Origin: Helopsaltes ochotensis
Lineage: Eukaryota; Chordata; Aves; Passeriformes; Locustellidae
DNA: 64,000 bases
Direction: 5' to 3'
Assembly (NCBI GenBank): GCA_013400155.1
Contig: VXBM01000135.1
Location: 582,130-646,129, forward strand
Each line of letters opens with the position of its first letter. Position 1 is the first letter of the stretch. The translations under genes and the position numbers were made by a program. The notes beneath the pieces were generated by a model that was not told where the DNA came from, did not search any database, and worked only from the letters and a program-made list of their open reading frames with translations. Below are positions 48,703-60,500 of the stretch, piece after piece.

Positions 48703-49047
48703 TGTGGACTGTTCAGCACAGCAAGAACCACACAGGACACTTCATGAGGAGAAGGATCTAAAAGAGGCCTTTTGTTTATTCTTTCTTTCTTAAAGAGACC
48801 GCAGGTCCATGCCAGGGATTGGATGAGAAGGTGAACACCTCTCATCCCCACTGGCTCAGCTGACGGTCAGTCAATACAATTTGCATCCAAAGGTATGTGA
48901 TGTTTACCAATCCATTTCCCAAATAAACCCTATCTTACAGATAACACCAGCGTGAGAATGGCAAAGCACTACCTAAACATTGAGGATTCTGACTCCATTT
49001 TAACAGCTAAGAAACACATCAGAAAGGCTGCAAAAATCAGGGCAACA
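48703..49047 (-). mobile_element. Solo LTR, ERVK-like (345 bp), copy 2 of a two-copy family
   Basis: It starts TGTGGACTGTTCAGCAC and ends AATCAGGGCAACA, flanked by GTTAAT on both sides (48697-48702 and 49048-49053), a perfect 6-bp target duplication. It aligns end to end with the LTR at 12542-12908. Sense is the minus strand, with an AATAAA signal at 48775-48780 about 75 bp from the 3' edge. The internal region of the provirus has been lost. A 62-codon minus frame (48663-48851) is a by-product. Confidence 0.93.
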
Positions 49048-49053
49048 GTTAAT

Positions 49054-50274
49054 ATATGGAATTAAATAGTGTGAAACGCTCTGAGAATTGTACTTTGTAA
49101 GCTATGAGAATTTATCTAAAACGATTCTATGATTTCTCATGTACTGCAAGAGTAGATCCACATTAATTTTGTGTTGCTAGTGGAAAAGATTGTATCTTAC
49201 TACAGTCTTGGAACTCAGGATCTGCATGGCAAATTTATTTATTTTCAGTTAATATCATTGCTTGTAATTGTGCACAGCTAATTCTTTTCACTCTTGCCCC
49301 TAAGCAGACCAGTTTGGCCCTTTTTTCTTGTATTTTAAAAGATAATGGGAATATATAAACTTAGTTAACAATAAATTCTTCTAAAGGCAATGAAGCTCTA
49401 TCCAGTAATCTCCACTGCAGCATTTTTAGTAGGAAGTGGTCTGTACATATTAACTAATTTTAAATTTTCTTAGATTTTCTTCTGGAATATTTGGTTAACT
49501 TCAGAGTATGGATGCTAATGTAGAGTGTCTTGTAGATCACGTTCTCGCACTTAGACACACAGTGTGTTAGCATTGTTTCGGCCTATTTGGAGATGACAGA
49601 GTTTTGTGTGAACATTTTCTGAGCTAGATTTTTGTGCTGCTAAAATGACTAAAAACAGGCAGTGAAATTTTTCAAATGCACCCTGACTTTATTTATTGAA
49701 TGACATCTTTTTGAGTCTGTTTCTCAGAGAAAGGTTGTATTCTTTTACAGCTGTTAAGTGCTACTTTGTTCTTACAAACGTTTGTCTGAATTTACCTTAT
49801 GGTGCTGTACTACTGGTGATGCCCAGATAAAGCACCAGGAATTAAATAAGATAGTGCTGCATTACAAAATCTGAGATCAGTAAAATGTTGTATCTAGCAC
49901 TGCTGATGCTACATTTTGATATTTGGCATCATCTAATTTGTGTCTTTATAACAGTGAGGAGCTTGAGGCAACCATTGAACTCATTCCAAAGTGAGTTCAG
50001 TGTATATAAGCATCTTAGTAACATCTTCTCTTACTTCAAACATCCTTTTGAAACATAGGCATCAATGAATTTGATGTAAGATCTGCTTTAGAAAACCCTA
50101 GATCATTTTCAAGGAGAGACATAGAACTTTTTTGAAAGATCAGATTTCAGTGTTTGTCTCGAATATTTTAACACTCAAATTTACTTATGAAAGTAAGAAA
50201 ACAGTTTGAAGTATCCTGGAAATACAGGTGAAGTTCTTTTACCACCTGGCATATTTTCTAAACAGCTTTCCTCT
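49054..50274. other. Unique AT-rich DNA, no gene recognised
   Basis: No repeat or exon recognised. Confidence 0.5.
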
Positions 50275-50700
50275 AAACAGATTAAAACATTGGGGAATTT
50301 CCACCCCAAACGCAATAGATGGTTTTCATTCAAGAATACTCAAAGATCTGGCTGATGTCCTTGTGAGGCCTCTCTCAATAATTTTTGAATGGCCTTGGGA
50401 ATCCAGAGAAGTCCCAGCTGGAAGCTGGCCAGCCTTGTCCCAATTTTTAAGAAAGGCAAGAAATATGACCCTGGAAACTACAGGCCTATCAGTCTCACTT
50501 CAGTGGCTGGTAAAATTATGAAGAGATTATTCTGGGAGATACTGAAACATGTTTACAGACAATGTAGTCAGTGGTCACAGCCAGCAGGGCTTCATGAGTG
50601 GAAAGTGTTGCTTGTCAAACTGTTGTCCTTATATGAAAGGTAATCCATGTAGTTGATCAAGGGAAGCCAGTTGATGTACTCATATGGATTTAAAATTCCC
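50275..50700 (+). mobile_element. Broken CR1-type LINE reverse-transcriptase fragment
   Basis: Two plus-strand frames carry the start of a non-LTR reverse transcriptase. The first (within 50228-50521) has 'DGFHSRILKDLADVLVRPLS', which resembles the CR1 segment just before the polymerase. The second (within 50389-50643) has 'PIFKKGKKYDPGNYRPISL', the well-known conserved start of this reverse transcriptase. One frameshift near 50400 separates them, so no intact enzyme is encoded. The catalytic YADD-type motif lies further downstream in the family and is absent. Both ends are truncated, and no CR1 3' tail follows. Confidence 0.88.
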
Positions 50701-53700
50701 TTCCTCAGGAGTTACATGTGGGTTATAATATAATATGGTGGAAAAGACATGGGTTGACAAATGCAAAGAAGCTATTACTGTGGTAAAGGAAAAATATATA
50801 ACTTGTAGATGTTGTTTGTAACAACTGCCAAACAAAATGCTTGAATATCATATAATTTCTGACAGTGTGGCACCTCTCTACAATGTTGACAACATCTGCT
50901 ACATGAAGGTGAGATGGCCCAGGAAATGCTTCTGGTCAGATGGGTCAGCCCTCTGCTCTCAAGGGTTTCTGTAGGTTCCTTGAGATTGTTTTTGGTGTGG
51001 GCTATGCAGCTTTCTCCATCTGTCATCCTGTGGAAGTTCACTGGGACAGAGGCTGTTCCCAGTACACAACAGGTGTATTTGCCTCCTCTTCTGAGGAGTA
51101 AAACAGATCATCAGGCTGGACCTGAGCTGTTCCTGCCACTGGCCTCAGTGATGGAGGATGATTGTGGCTCCATTGAATTATTTTGGGTTTTATCCCATCA
51201 TGTCGGTTAGCTTGCTGTGGGAATAGTGGGAAGGTTCCTTAGAGCTTTTGCTCTGTATGCTCTCATGAAATGTCAGTACTGCAGTATTTCTATTTAACCT
51301 GATTCAGGGTTTGTATGATACCGCTAATGAGTATAACAAATCTTATTAGTATGGCAGAAATAGAATTTTCCCATCATTACATTGTTTGTGTTCCTGAACA
51401 GAAGAGGTGTGTGTGATATTGAAGGGTATGTGAGGGTAATACGAATACACATTATTGGATTCTGACAACCTTTGAATTCAACTAAAAAAATTCCTTACAC
51501 TGTTAAAATATTATTTTATTTTCCCATTAGATTCTGAATTGATCTTTAGTAATATTGTTTATTGAAAATATTTGAAGAATGTTACAGGCTTATTTCTGTG
51601 CTAAGCAGATTTTGTTGGTACACTAGGGTGATGTTTTTCTGATCATATTAAAATTCTCAATTTAATAGCCAGAAGCCTAGGAAATGAATTTGAATTGCTG
51701 GTGCATTTGTTTTCAGAAGAAAACAATTAGTAAAAATGTTGAATCCTACCCTGAGAGGGCTGCTGGCTATTTGACACTAGCCCTTCTCTCTGGGGTAGTT
51801 TAGTTGTCCAAAATGTTTAGATGACTTTATTGACTGGTAGAGGACTATTCGGTTCAAACAGAAAATACTTGGATGCCTTAATTTGCTCCAATCTTAATCT
51901 TGACCATGGCATCCCACAGCCCAGCAGCAGGGAAAAAGGTGTGGCTGTTATGTCTCTAGAGGTATGCACTTGATGCTTGCTGGGGATTCTGCATTCATAC
52001 TAGAATTCCTTGTTCTGGGGCTGTCTCATATTTCTGGAGAAGGAGTAACATCTCTTGGATTTGGGTTATTTCTCTGTTTCCACAAAACATACAGTGGAAT
52101 AGAAACTACAGGAGAATTGCGATGTTCAGGAGATAGTAGTATTGGAATCTCATATAGCCTTACAATATGAACAACTCATATTTTGAATTCAACAAATGAC
52201 TGAATGCATTTAATAATCTAAAGAAGCTAAATTCAAGTGCCCAGAACATGCTTTTTGTGTGATTTTTTTTTGCAATTTTAAGGAAGAGTGATGTTTGGTT
52301 CAAGAAGTTTTGACTGAATAACTGCATCAGTTAATTACTGTGATTAATGCAGTAATTGGTGTTGTCAATCTTTGCAAGCTTTATGTAAAACTTTGTATTA
52401 AACTAGACAATGCTAAAAAACCCCTTGAAATAGTTCTTAGAGGGGAAGAGTAGCTCCTCTTGTGTATGACAATTGTTTTGCCTATCCATTGTCCCTTATG
52501 ATGTTCTAAAAATCTCATCACAAGAATATTGTTCCTTTTTGGCAACAAGAGTCAGGCAGTGAATTAAAAAGAGTAATGTGTTTAAGGATTTATCCAATTT
52601 ATGTTTTCTGATAAATGTAGTTTCATGTCTCTCTACTTTTTCTCAGAGATATCACATCTTATGATGTTAGTAACCCAATATTTTATTTCTGCATCCCAGT
52701 GAAGTCAGTAAAAACACAGTAATACCAAAGAATAAAAATTACTATATTTCTAATTGTATACTAAAAGTAGTGTATTGTGTTTATGTAAGTTCTTAATCTA
52801 TTTTGCTCTTTAAAATTGAATTTGGGTTAGTTTCAGTAGAATATCTGAATCTTACTTCTTAGGAATTTCAGCTAAGTTGCTATAATTTAAAAATGTCTGG
52901 TCAGCAAGAAGGATGTGAAAGAATACTAATTTAATAAATCTGTTCTAATTCTGTGTAGGGAAATTGACTGGCCAGGATGCAAAAGATAAGAACAAGTAGA
53001 GCTAATTGCCAGCTAACCTTTATTCCCTACTCCTTCAGAAAGTTTCTTGCCATAGAAGAGATGACTGAGGGATCATCTCCCTCCTACTAGGAGTGGCAAA
53101 ATGTCCTAGAATAACAAATAACAGTCTGTGCTATAAAGATTCTACTTTTATCTGGTGTTTCTAGATTTAGCTACAAACCATTCTTTGCCATGTAAACAGC
53201 CTTCACAGGAAAAAAGAACATCAAATAACACTTAAGGAAAATACATTTTTCAAACTTGTTAGTACATGCTACATAGTTAATCCTGTATTAATTTGAATTA
53301 AAGTCAGCTCAGATTTGGAATTTTTAATCTCTCATTGAATAGTGTTTTCAACAGAAAATATCATTTGGTCCTGAGTTTATAGGGTGTTAATTATGTTACA
53401 GTAATTAATTTTTCCTCACTTCGTGACAAAGACCCTGAATTATGTGTCAGCATAGCAATGCATGTGCTCAGTCTTTTGTTTATGCCTAGGCAGAAGTGTC
53501 CTCTCCCTCCCAAAAAGAGAATTTATAGCTGTGCTTTAGATACATCTGCTACAGCTACCAGTTAAACTGTGTGCTTTTATACTCTTTGGTAAGCTTTTCT
53601 GCAAATTTATAGTTAGAATTTTGTAATATAAAGTCTGTTTATTTCAAACAATGATTTTATGTGTTTATTTACTCCTTTTTACTTCAGAAACTTCCCCAGT

Positions 53701-54199
53701 GACTCCAGTGGAAAAGACTGCCTGGAGGCCTTGCAGTTTGTTAGGTACAGCCTTACTCTAGCTGCAGTGCAGAGATGCAGCTCTGCAGGGGATCTCAGGG
53801 GGAGACTTTGCAAGGTATAAGAAATCAGCAAAAGCTTCTGCAGTGTGGAAAAGAGTGATCATCACAGAGACACAGCCTGTGTGGCTGGAGAAAATTGTTG
53901 TGGTAATTTGTTCAACTGTCCAGTAATTAAAACCATCTGCTATCTGTTACTCTGCTGTTGGCCCTCATGCTTTCCCATGGCTCTAGAGTGAATCTCTTGC
54001 AAGACTGTGCAGCCTTTACTCTGAGAGATACTTACCTTCATTTTTTTGGTAACTTTGGCTACTAGACTTGGTGTACAAGTTTCTAAACCTTTTAAAATAA
54101 CTTAAAAATTCCTAGGTTCTGTGGCAAGCAGGTTCTGAAGGGTCCAAATTCAGGTTCCTGAAAAACATCAGTGTTTCTGTTATACTTCTAAACATTGGT
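50701..54199. other. Unique AT-rich DNA, no gene recognised
   Basis: About 3.5 kb. Open frames near 50775-51210 and 51964-52170 have no family resemblance. No repeat was recognised. Confidence 0.5.
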
Positions 54200-54500
54200 G
54201 AAGATGAAGCAAAAGGGTGATCTAGTAGCTGCCTCCAGGTATTTGAGGGGCAATTACAAAGTTGATGGAGACGAAATCACCTTAGTATTACTAATTAAAA
54301 AGTATTATAACAAGGGTGCAAAATGCAGCCTGGGTTGTTTGACTTAGGAATAGGGAAGAAAAGTCCCTTTGGAGGATGGGGTACTGCAGCATGAGAGCAG
54401 GTTGTTTAAAGGCTATAAAACCCCTTCATGGAATGATTTTTACGGCTTAGCTAGACAGAGCAACACCTGAATTGGTGATTTGATGCTGGGTACTCTTCCA
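54200..54500 (+). mobile_element. Possible old CR1 LINE fragment
   Basis: 'GGTGATCTAGTAGCTGCCTC' with 'CAGGTATTTGAGGGGCAATT' and 'ACAAAGTTGATGGAGACGAA' resembles the CR1 region at the ORF2/3' UTR boundary. Further right, 'GCATGAGAGCAGGTTGTTTA' could match the 'ACTGGAACAGGTTGCCC' block. It is strongly decayed and the call is tentative. Confidence 0.5.
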
Positions 54501-57500
54501 CTTAAAGCTAAACATCATACAGGACACCTCCAGACGTTTTTATTGACACAGTGCTTGTCTTAACCCTGGAGTGGGTCAGCCAGACTCCAGCGTATGGTCA
54601 CTCAATTCAGCCTATTGCTCAGGGGCCTCTGTGCCTCTGTGCCTCTGATGCTTCTGTATCAGATCTGACTTACAGAGGCTTACAGTGTTTCCAGTAGAAA
54701 ATCAGTTCATTTCACTATTTTTTGCAATTTGCTAGTGGCCTGGTCTGACCTTCCCTTGGTTGCTACTGCCTGGGCAGTAACAGGAATTTATGGGTAAGGC
54801 ACTACTGGGCTTATAGTTTCAGAAAGGCCACCTGTGGAAATGTGATGCAATTACACGTGGGGAGGGGTGAATAAATACCGTTCTTAAATATAATTTGCTT
54901 TGTCTCTTGGTCGCTGGCAATTTATATTTTGAGTAAAATATCTTTTACTTGTTTAGCAAACTGCAAATACTGAAGAATCAATTTACCAAACCAGTGACAT
55001 AAAGACCAGGCAGGTAAAGAGAAGGCACCAGGAAGAGACTCATGTTTATTTTATGGTTAAATGTGTATGGGCAGGGCAGTAAAGTTATGGCTTGTGTTTA
55101 CATCAGCAAAATCCTTGAATTAGAATGGAAAACCATAAAAAAGTAAATCTAATTGGGTGAAAAAAAAAAAATCTCTTAATAGGAAATTGTTTTTTCAGTT
55201 CTAAATGTCAGTTTAAAGTTCTAAATAATTGCTAAATAGAAATTGCAAGGAACTATCTGTATGTGCTTTTATGCTTTTATCTACTGGTGTTGCAGTACTT
55301 TATTCTAATGTTGGGCATGGGAACTGAGAGCAGGGAGGTCTCCTGTGCTACTGCAGAGGGTTATGAGGTTCATGTGATCATCTGGAGGAATACATTTCCA
55401 ATAGTTAAAACATTTTTTTCTCAAAAGAATGTAACTTTTTTCATCCATTCTGCCATTTCTTATCCAAATTCATGGACTGTACACCCTCTCAGAGCCCACT
55501 TTTTGACTTACATATGCAATAGTGTATACCACTGACTACTGAGCAATAGCTCCTCTGAATAACAGATAAATATAGAAAGGCTTCGGGCGTTCAGTAAAAT
55601 ACATTTCATATTATGCTGAAGGAAAAAACTTAATCCTTGGCAACTTGCATGGTTCTAACAGATAAAATTAAATTACTGAAACATGAAAATGTCCTGTATT
55701 AAGAGCAGCCTTTAAAATTATTTTCTTGAACAGTATTTTCATGTGGAAAATGATTCATTTAGCACCTACTTATGCGAGCGATTACTGACCTAGTAATCAA
55801 TTGCTTGAACTGTAAGTTTATAAACAGATATATGTTTTAGTTTCAAAAGTATATTAGCTGGCTCTCTTCAGTATTAAAAAATTATTCAGATATATGGAAT
55901 TAGATATTTTTGTTACTTTGCCTTTCTTAGAAGACAAAACATAACTGCTTTAAAAGTGAAAAGTGCATATTTAATTGACTGAGAACAATAATCTCTTTTA
56001 AAAAGATGATTTTTCCTGCCTTGCAGACCTACCTCTCAGTGAATTGATGAAATTTTGGCAGATTTTCTCCATGTAGAACTGGGGTTATGATTAATTGATT
56101 AATCCCTTATTCCTAGTTAATATGAGTACTCTTTTTTTTTTTTTTTTAATAAAGGGGTACATAGCTCCTTTAATTGAATGATTAAAAAAATTAAGAGGGC
56201 CACAATCCATACAGAAAAGACTATTTGTATTCAGCAGAGACAGTGCAGAGAAATTAAGTTCTGAAGAATTTAGAGGAATACATAGATGCAGTACCACCAT
56301 CTTCACTTGAAATTTGTCATTCTACTTGTCAACTTCTAATTATAAAATATATATTTTATAATTTTTCCTGTATACGTGGTGGAAAGCAAAAAAATACATT
56401 CTTATTTTATTTCAAATAAGTAATAGAGATGTTCATCTCCCATTAGTGATTTCTTTTTTTTCCAGGAGTCTTGCCTTTGTCAGACCTTTCCAATAGGATT
56501 TTGGGATGAATTAGTGTTCTTAGTAAGGAAATGTGATGTCCTATCTCTTTGTAAAGAAATATTTTATCACTTTTTTTGTGGCTGATTCACTTACAGATAG
56601 ATACCTGGCTAAAAGGTGACTTACTTCAGAAGACACAGGTGGTAGAGAGGGTGTGGGAAGAGAACCTTGATTATGGAAGTATTCCCACTTTAAGCATTAA
56701 ATCAAAAAGTGAACCTGATGTGTAAATCTGGTTGTTTCTGGAGATTTAAGTTCTAAGTAGTTGCTGGAAGTGCTCTGGGGTTTGTGTTGCAGGCAGAATA
56801 GCTGCCGAGCTTTGAACGTTGGCTGAAAAAACTGCACCCTGTGGCCAGGGGTTGATGTGCATCCAGCTAAGTACAGCTGATGGGACATCTAACAGAGCTC
56901 CAGTGTTAAAAGTGGGTAGGACTGACTTTGGCCCAGCAGGACTGTTGAAAGCCTCTGGTGTCATTTTCTGTGTTTGCTCTGCCTACAGACCAGCTATTTG
57001 CAGTCCCACAGCTGCTGGTTCCAAACCAGGAGCCCTATTCAGGTTGCAGACTCATACCTATATCACAAAAAATATTTTCATTGTCTGTCACTGACTACAG
57101 ACTTGTCTTACCTTACTTAGCTTCCTGACAAGGCATATTTTGCACTTTTCTTAGGCTTACCTGGGGCTCTGTTACAGCTTCTTCAATTGTAGCAGCAATT
57201 GTATAGTGACCAAGAAATTGTACCCTTATCCGTTTTGATTTTAGTTTAGTATTGTAGGATTGTGTATTGAAAAGGCATTTTTTCCCACAGACTCTGATGC
57301 AATTCTATGACTAATAGTGTAATAAGTTGCAAACTCCATGTAAGATGAGCTACGACCATAGGAGAAAGGTGTAGCTCAGAGGACCAGAGGCATAGAGTGA
57401 CAGCAAAGCAATTAAGTTGCGAGCACAGAAGATGACACACACATATCCCAGAGCTATAAACTGCTCAGAAAGTTCAGTTACTGATCACAGAGGGATTGAA

Positions 57501-60500
57501 TTCTTTGAAATGAGGTAATTTTTTTTTTTTTTAGGAATTCAAAAAAGAAAAATATCTGAGATATAAAATATAATAAAGCATACCATTATATTAAAGTTAA
57601 ATGGTATGTGGAATTGCAGAGCAAGGAAGTACAAAGGATTTTTTTTTCCTCATCTCTAAGTGCTTCATGATCTCAGTTTTCTTCTGTTTGGTTGGTTGTA
57701 GTTAATTTCTTGCTCTATGGAAAAAGACAGCAGGAAAGTTGGCTGTGCAATGAGATGCTTGAAAAAATTCCAAGGCAGCAGCTCGGACTTGGCTTAATTT
57801 AGGCACAGCTATGGAGGAATGTGCCTAGATATGAAAGTTAAGGATAATCTTTGCGTGAGAGTGTAGTTTCTCATCGTTTTATTTGGAACAAAGTTGAAAT
57901 TAAGTTTTGCTAAGTACTTCCTTTAATTAAGCTAATTTAAAGCCTGGCCCCATAGAGAATTTCATTGAAATAACTGAAGAGGTTGCAGATTGGGGGACTG
58001 GAGAGATGGTTTGGATTCTTACATTGCCTTTGACACCAAACAAGGTTTAATTAAATTTTGAAGTCTTGTTTACCCAAGTGTCCCATTGTAGTGCTTGGAA
58101 AGAGTGCTTTTGAAAAGCATATGATCATGTTACTACTTTACCATCCTGCATTTACAGAGGACACAACACTACCATGTTCTTTCCAAGTGTTTTTTTGTTT
58201 ATAATCTATCAGTTTTGATTTTTTCTGCCTTGTGTGCTAACATTAAAATAACTAATTTATGAATGGTATGCTCATAAATTCGAGATATAATTATAAATTG
58301 TAACCTACTTATATATTAAAAAACCTTAAGGAAAGACTGGTTATAAAAAAATTCTCACAATAGTCCATCTAGTCTTTCCTTTTTTTTCTCCAGATTCCTT
58401 TAGGCACTTCTATCAAAGACTGAGGAACAAAATATTCTTAGCAAATGACAAGGCATTTATGATGAAAAAAACCTGATGGTAAAATGTTTCAGCTTTTCTT
58501 AACGGTATATAATGGGCCAAGTCCTTGTAAAAGTCAGTGTGTTAGGGAAGCCCAAATAATTTGTGCAGCAGTTATGTATAGTTACCTTTAATAATTGCAT
58601 TGCCAACCACTTTTAAATTTGCATCATGTGCTTTCTCCCATAGAGCACCTGACTTGAAAGTAGTGTTGGTTTAGTGTGCTATTATATGTTCTAAACAGAT
58701 TTCAAGTTGGATACAGTCATAATAAATTTTTCTCAATAATCAAGTGTTGGGGTATTAGAAAAAAAATCTGATAAACAGTTGAACTTGATATTATGCAGTC
58801 ACATTTGTTGTCTTTAAATTCATTAAAATATTGGTATGTATTTATATATGGCCATAGGTTTATGTAAACCTGGATGACTGGCAGGGCTAGCCATCATAGG
58901 CTTAATTACAAGCATCTTCTCTACTGCTGCCTAAAGAAATTAAGAATAGGGCAAGCAGTTGTGATGATTCCTCTGTAAGGCAGGTGGACCTGGACTCAGA
59001 TAGAAGGACTATACAGAGCGATGAAATGTAACAAATAGTCAGAAACATAGAAAAGGTGTGCAGTGGAGACAGTGAGAGCTTGCAGAGCATGGGGGAGAAA
59101 TGAAAAATACAGTGGGGAGGGAGAGTATTTGACAAAAAGTGACAAAATGGTAATCAGATATTTTAAAAAGTGGGAGTTTACCTAAAGCTGCTGGTTTAGA
59201 CCAGAAATTATGTGTACAGACTAGTATGCCGAAGTAGCATCCTAGATAATTGCTTTGCAGGCAAAAAAGGGAGCAGTTAGTGTGAGATTATTTAAGCTTT
59301 GTTTTGTAGCATTCTGTAGTAGAAGGATAGCAGATATGTGCTCAGGGCTGTGTTCCATGTATCTCCTAACATCTACATGGAGCATTGTTGTAATGTTAGT
59401 TACTGTAGAATGTCTTACACCATGAAAGACGTAGGATTTTCTTAACTTGTTTGCAGTTCTGATCATGTCTGAGTATTTTTGTTTGATGTTATGTGTGGTA
59501 AGGACTGGAAAAGAGGTACAATCACATAAGTTTCAAGTGAAGATAGATCAAGTGGAAATGTTTTGCTTTCTAATAGCTTACTTGCAAGAGCGATGGAAAT
59601 TCTTGCAGGCAATTTCTAATGGTATAATTAACATATGATGTCAAATATTGTGGAAAATGTTAGTAATGCAGTATGATACAAAGATCTTCCTTATGGGAAT
59701 GCTGGTATCATCTGGTGTATTCATTATGAAATAACAGTATTAAGTCAGGATAGGTATCTGCAGTCTGATAGGTATCATCTCTGGAACATTGTTGAGTTTT
59801 GCATTAAAAACTGAGGGGAGCTTGGCAATCAGTTTTCTGCTCAACTTTTTGCTTCATCTTGATGTTTAATCTCTGCTTCACTCCTAGTGGCCTTTATCAT
59901 AGCTGTTAGTTCAGTAAAGGAATATAGTATCACTTCTTGGTAATACAGATTGAATGCGAGTGTGAGTAAAACTTGTACTGTAAGTATTTTATAGCTACAT
60001 TTATTATACATGTTGCACATAGTGTGCCTTGCAGTAATCAGAAAAGAGTAATGGATTTGGTATGTTATTCAGAGTTAATGATATCATAAATATGCTTTTA
60101 GGAGGATTATATGCATAATACAGGGGGCACACAGTTTGCAACCTGTCAATGCAAACTTTGGGGAGAATAAAATAACCATGTAAAATGTTTATTGTTTCAG
60201 TGGAACAAGTGAAAATGTGAACAGTATCCTGCAGGGCTGGAATATTTTTTGAGGAAGTAAATGTAATCTGTGGTCTGAATATACTCAGAATTCTGGGTTT
60301 CTGAGAAAAAGAAGAAATAATCAACCTTCAAAATAACTACATTGCTACAAACTGGATTTACTGTCAAGACTTTGTGAATTGTACTACAAATAGGAACAAA
60401 AATTATGTAATCATCTTACCTCTAGCTGAACAACATTACACTGTATGCCATAACCATAAACTGAAAAAGAAAAAAAAAAATAGGGGAGGGATGGACATTT

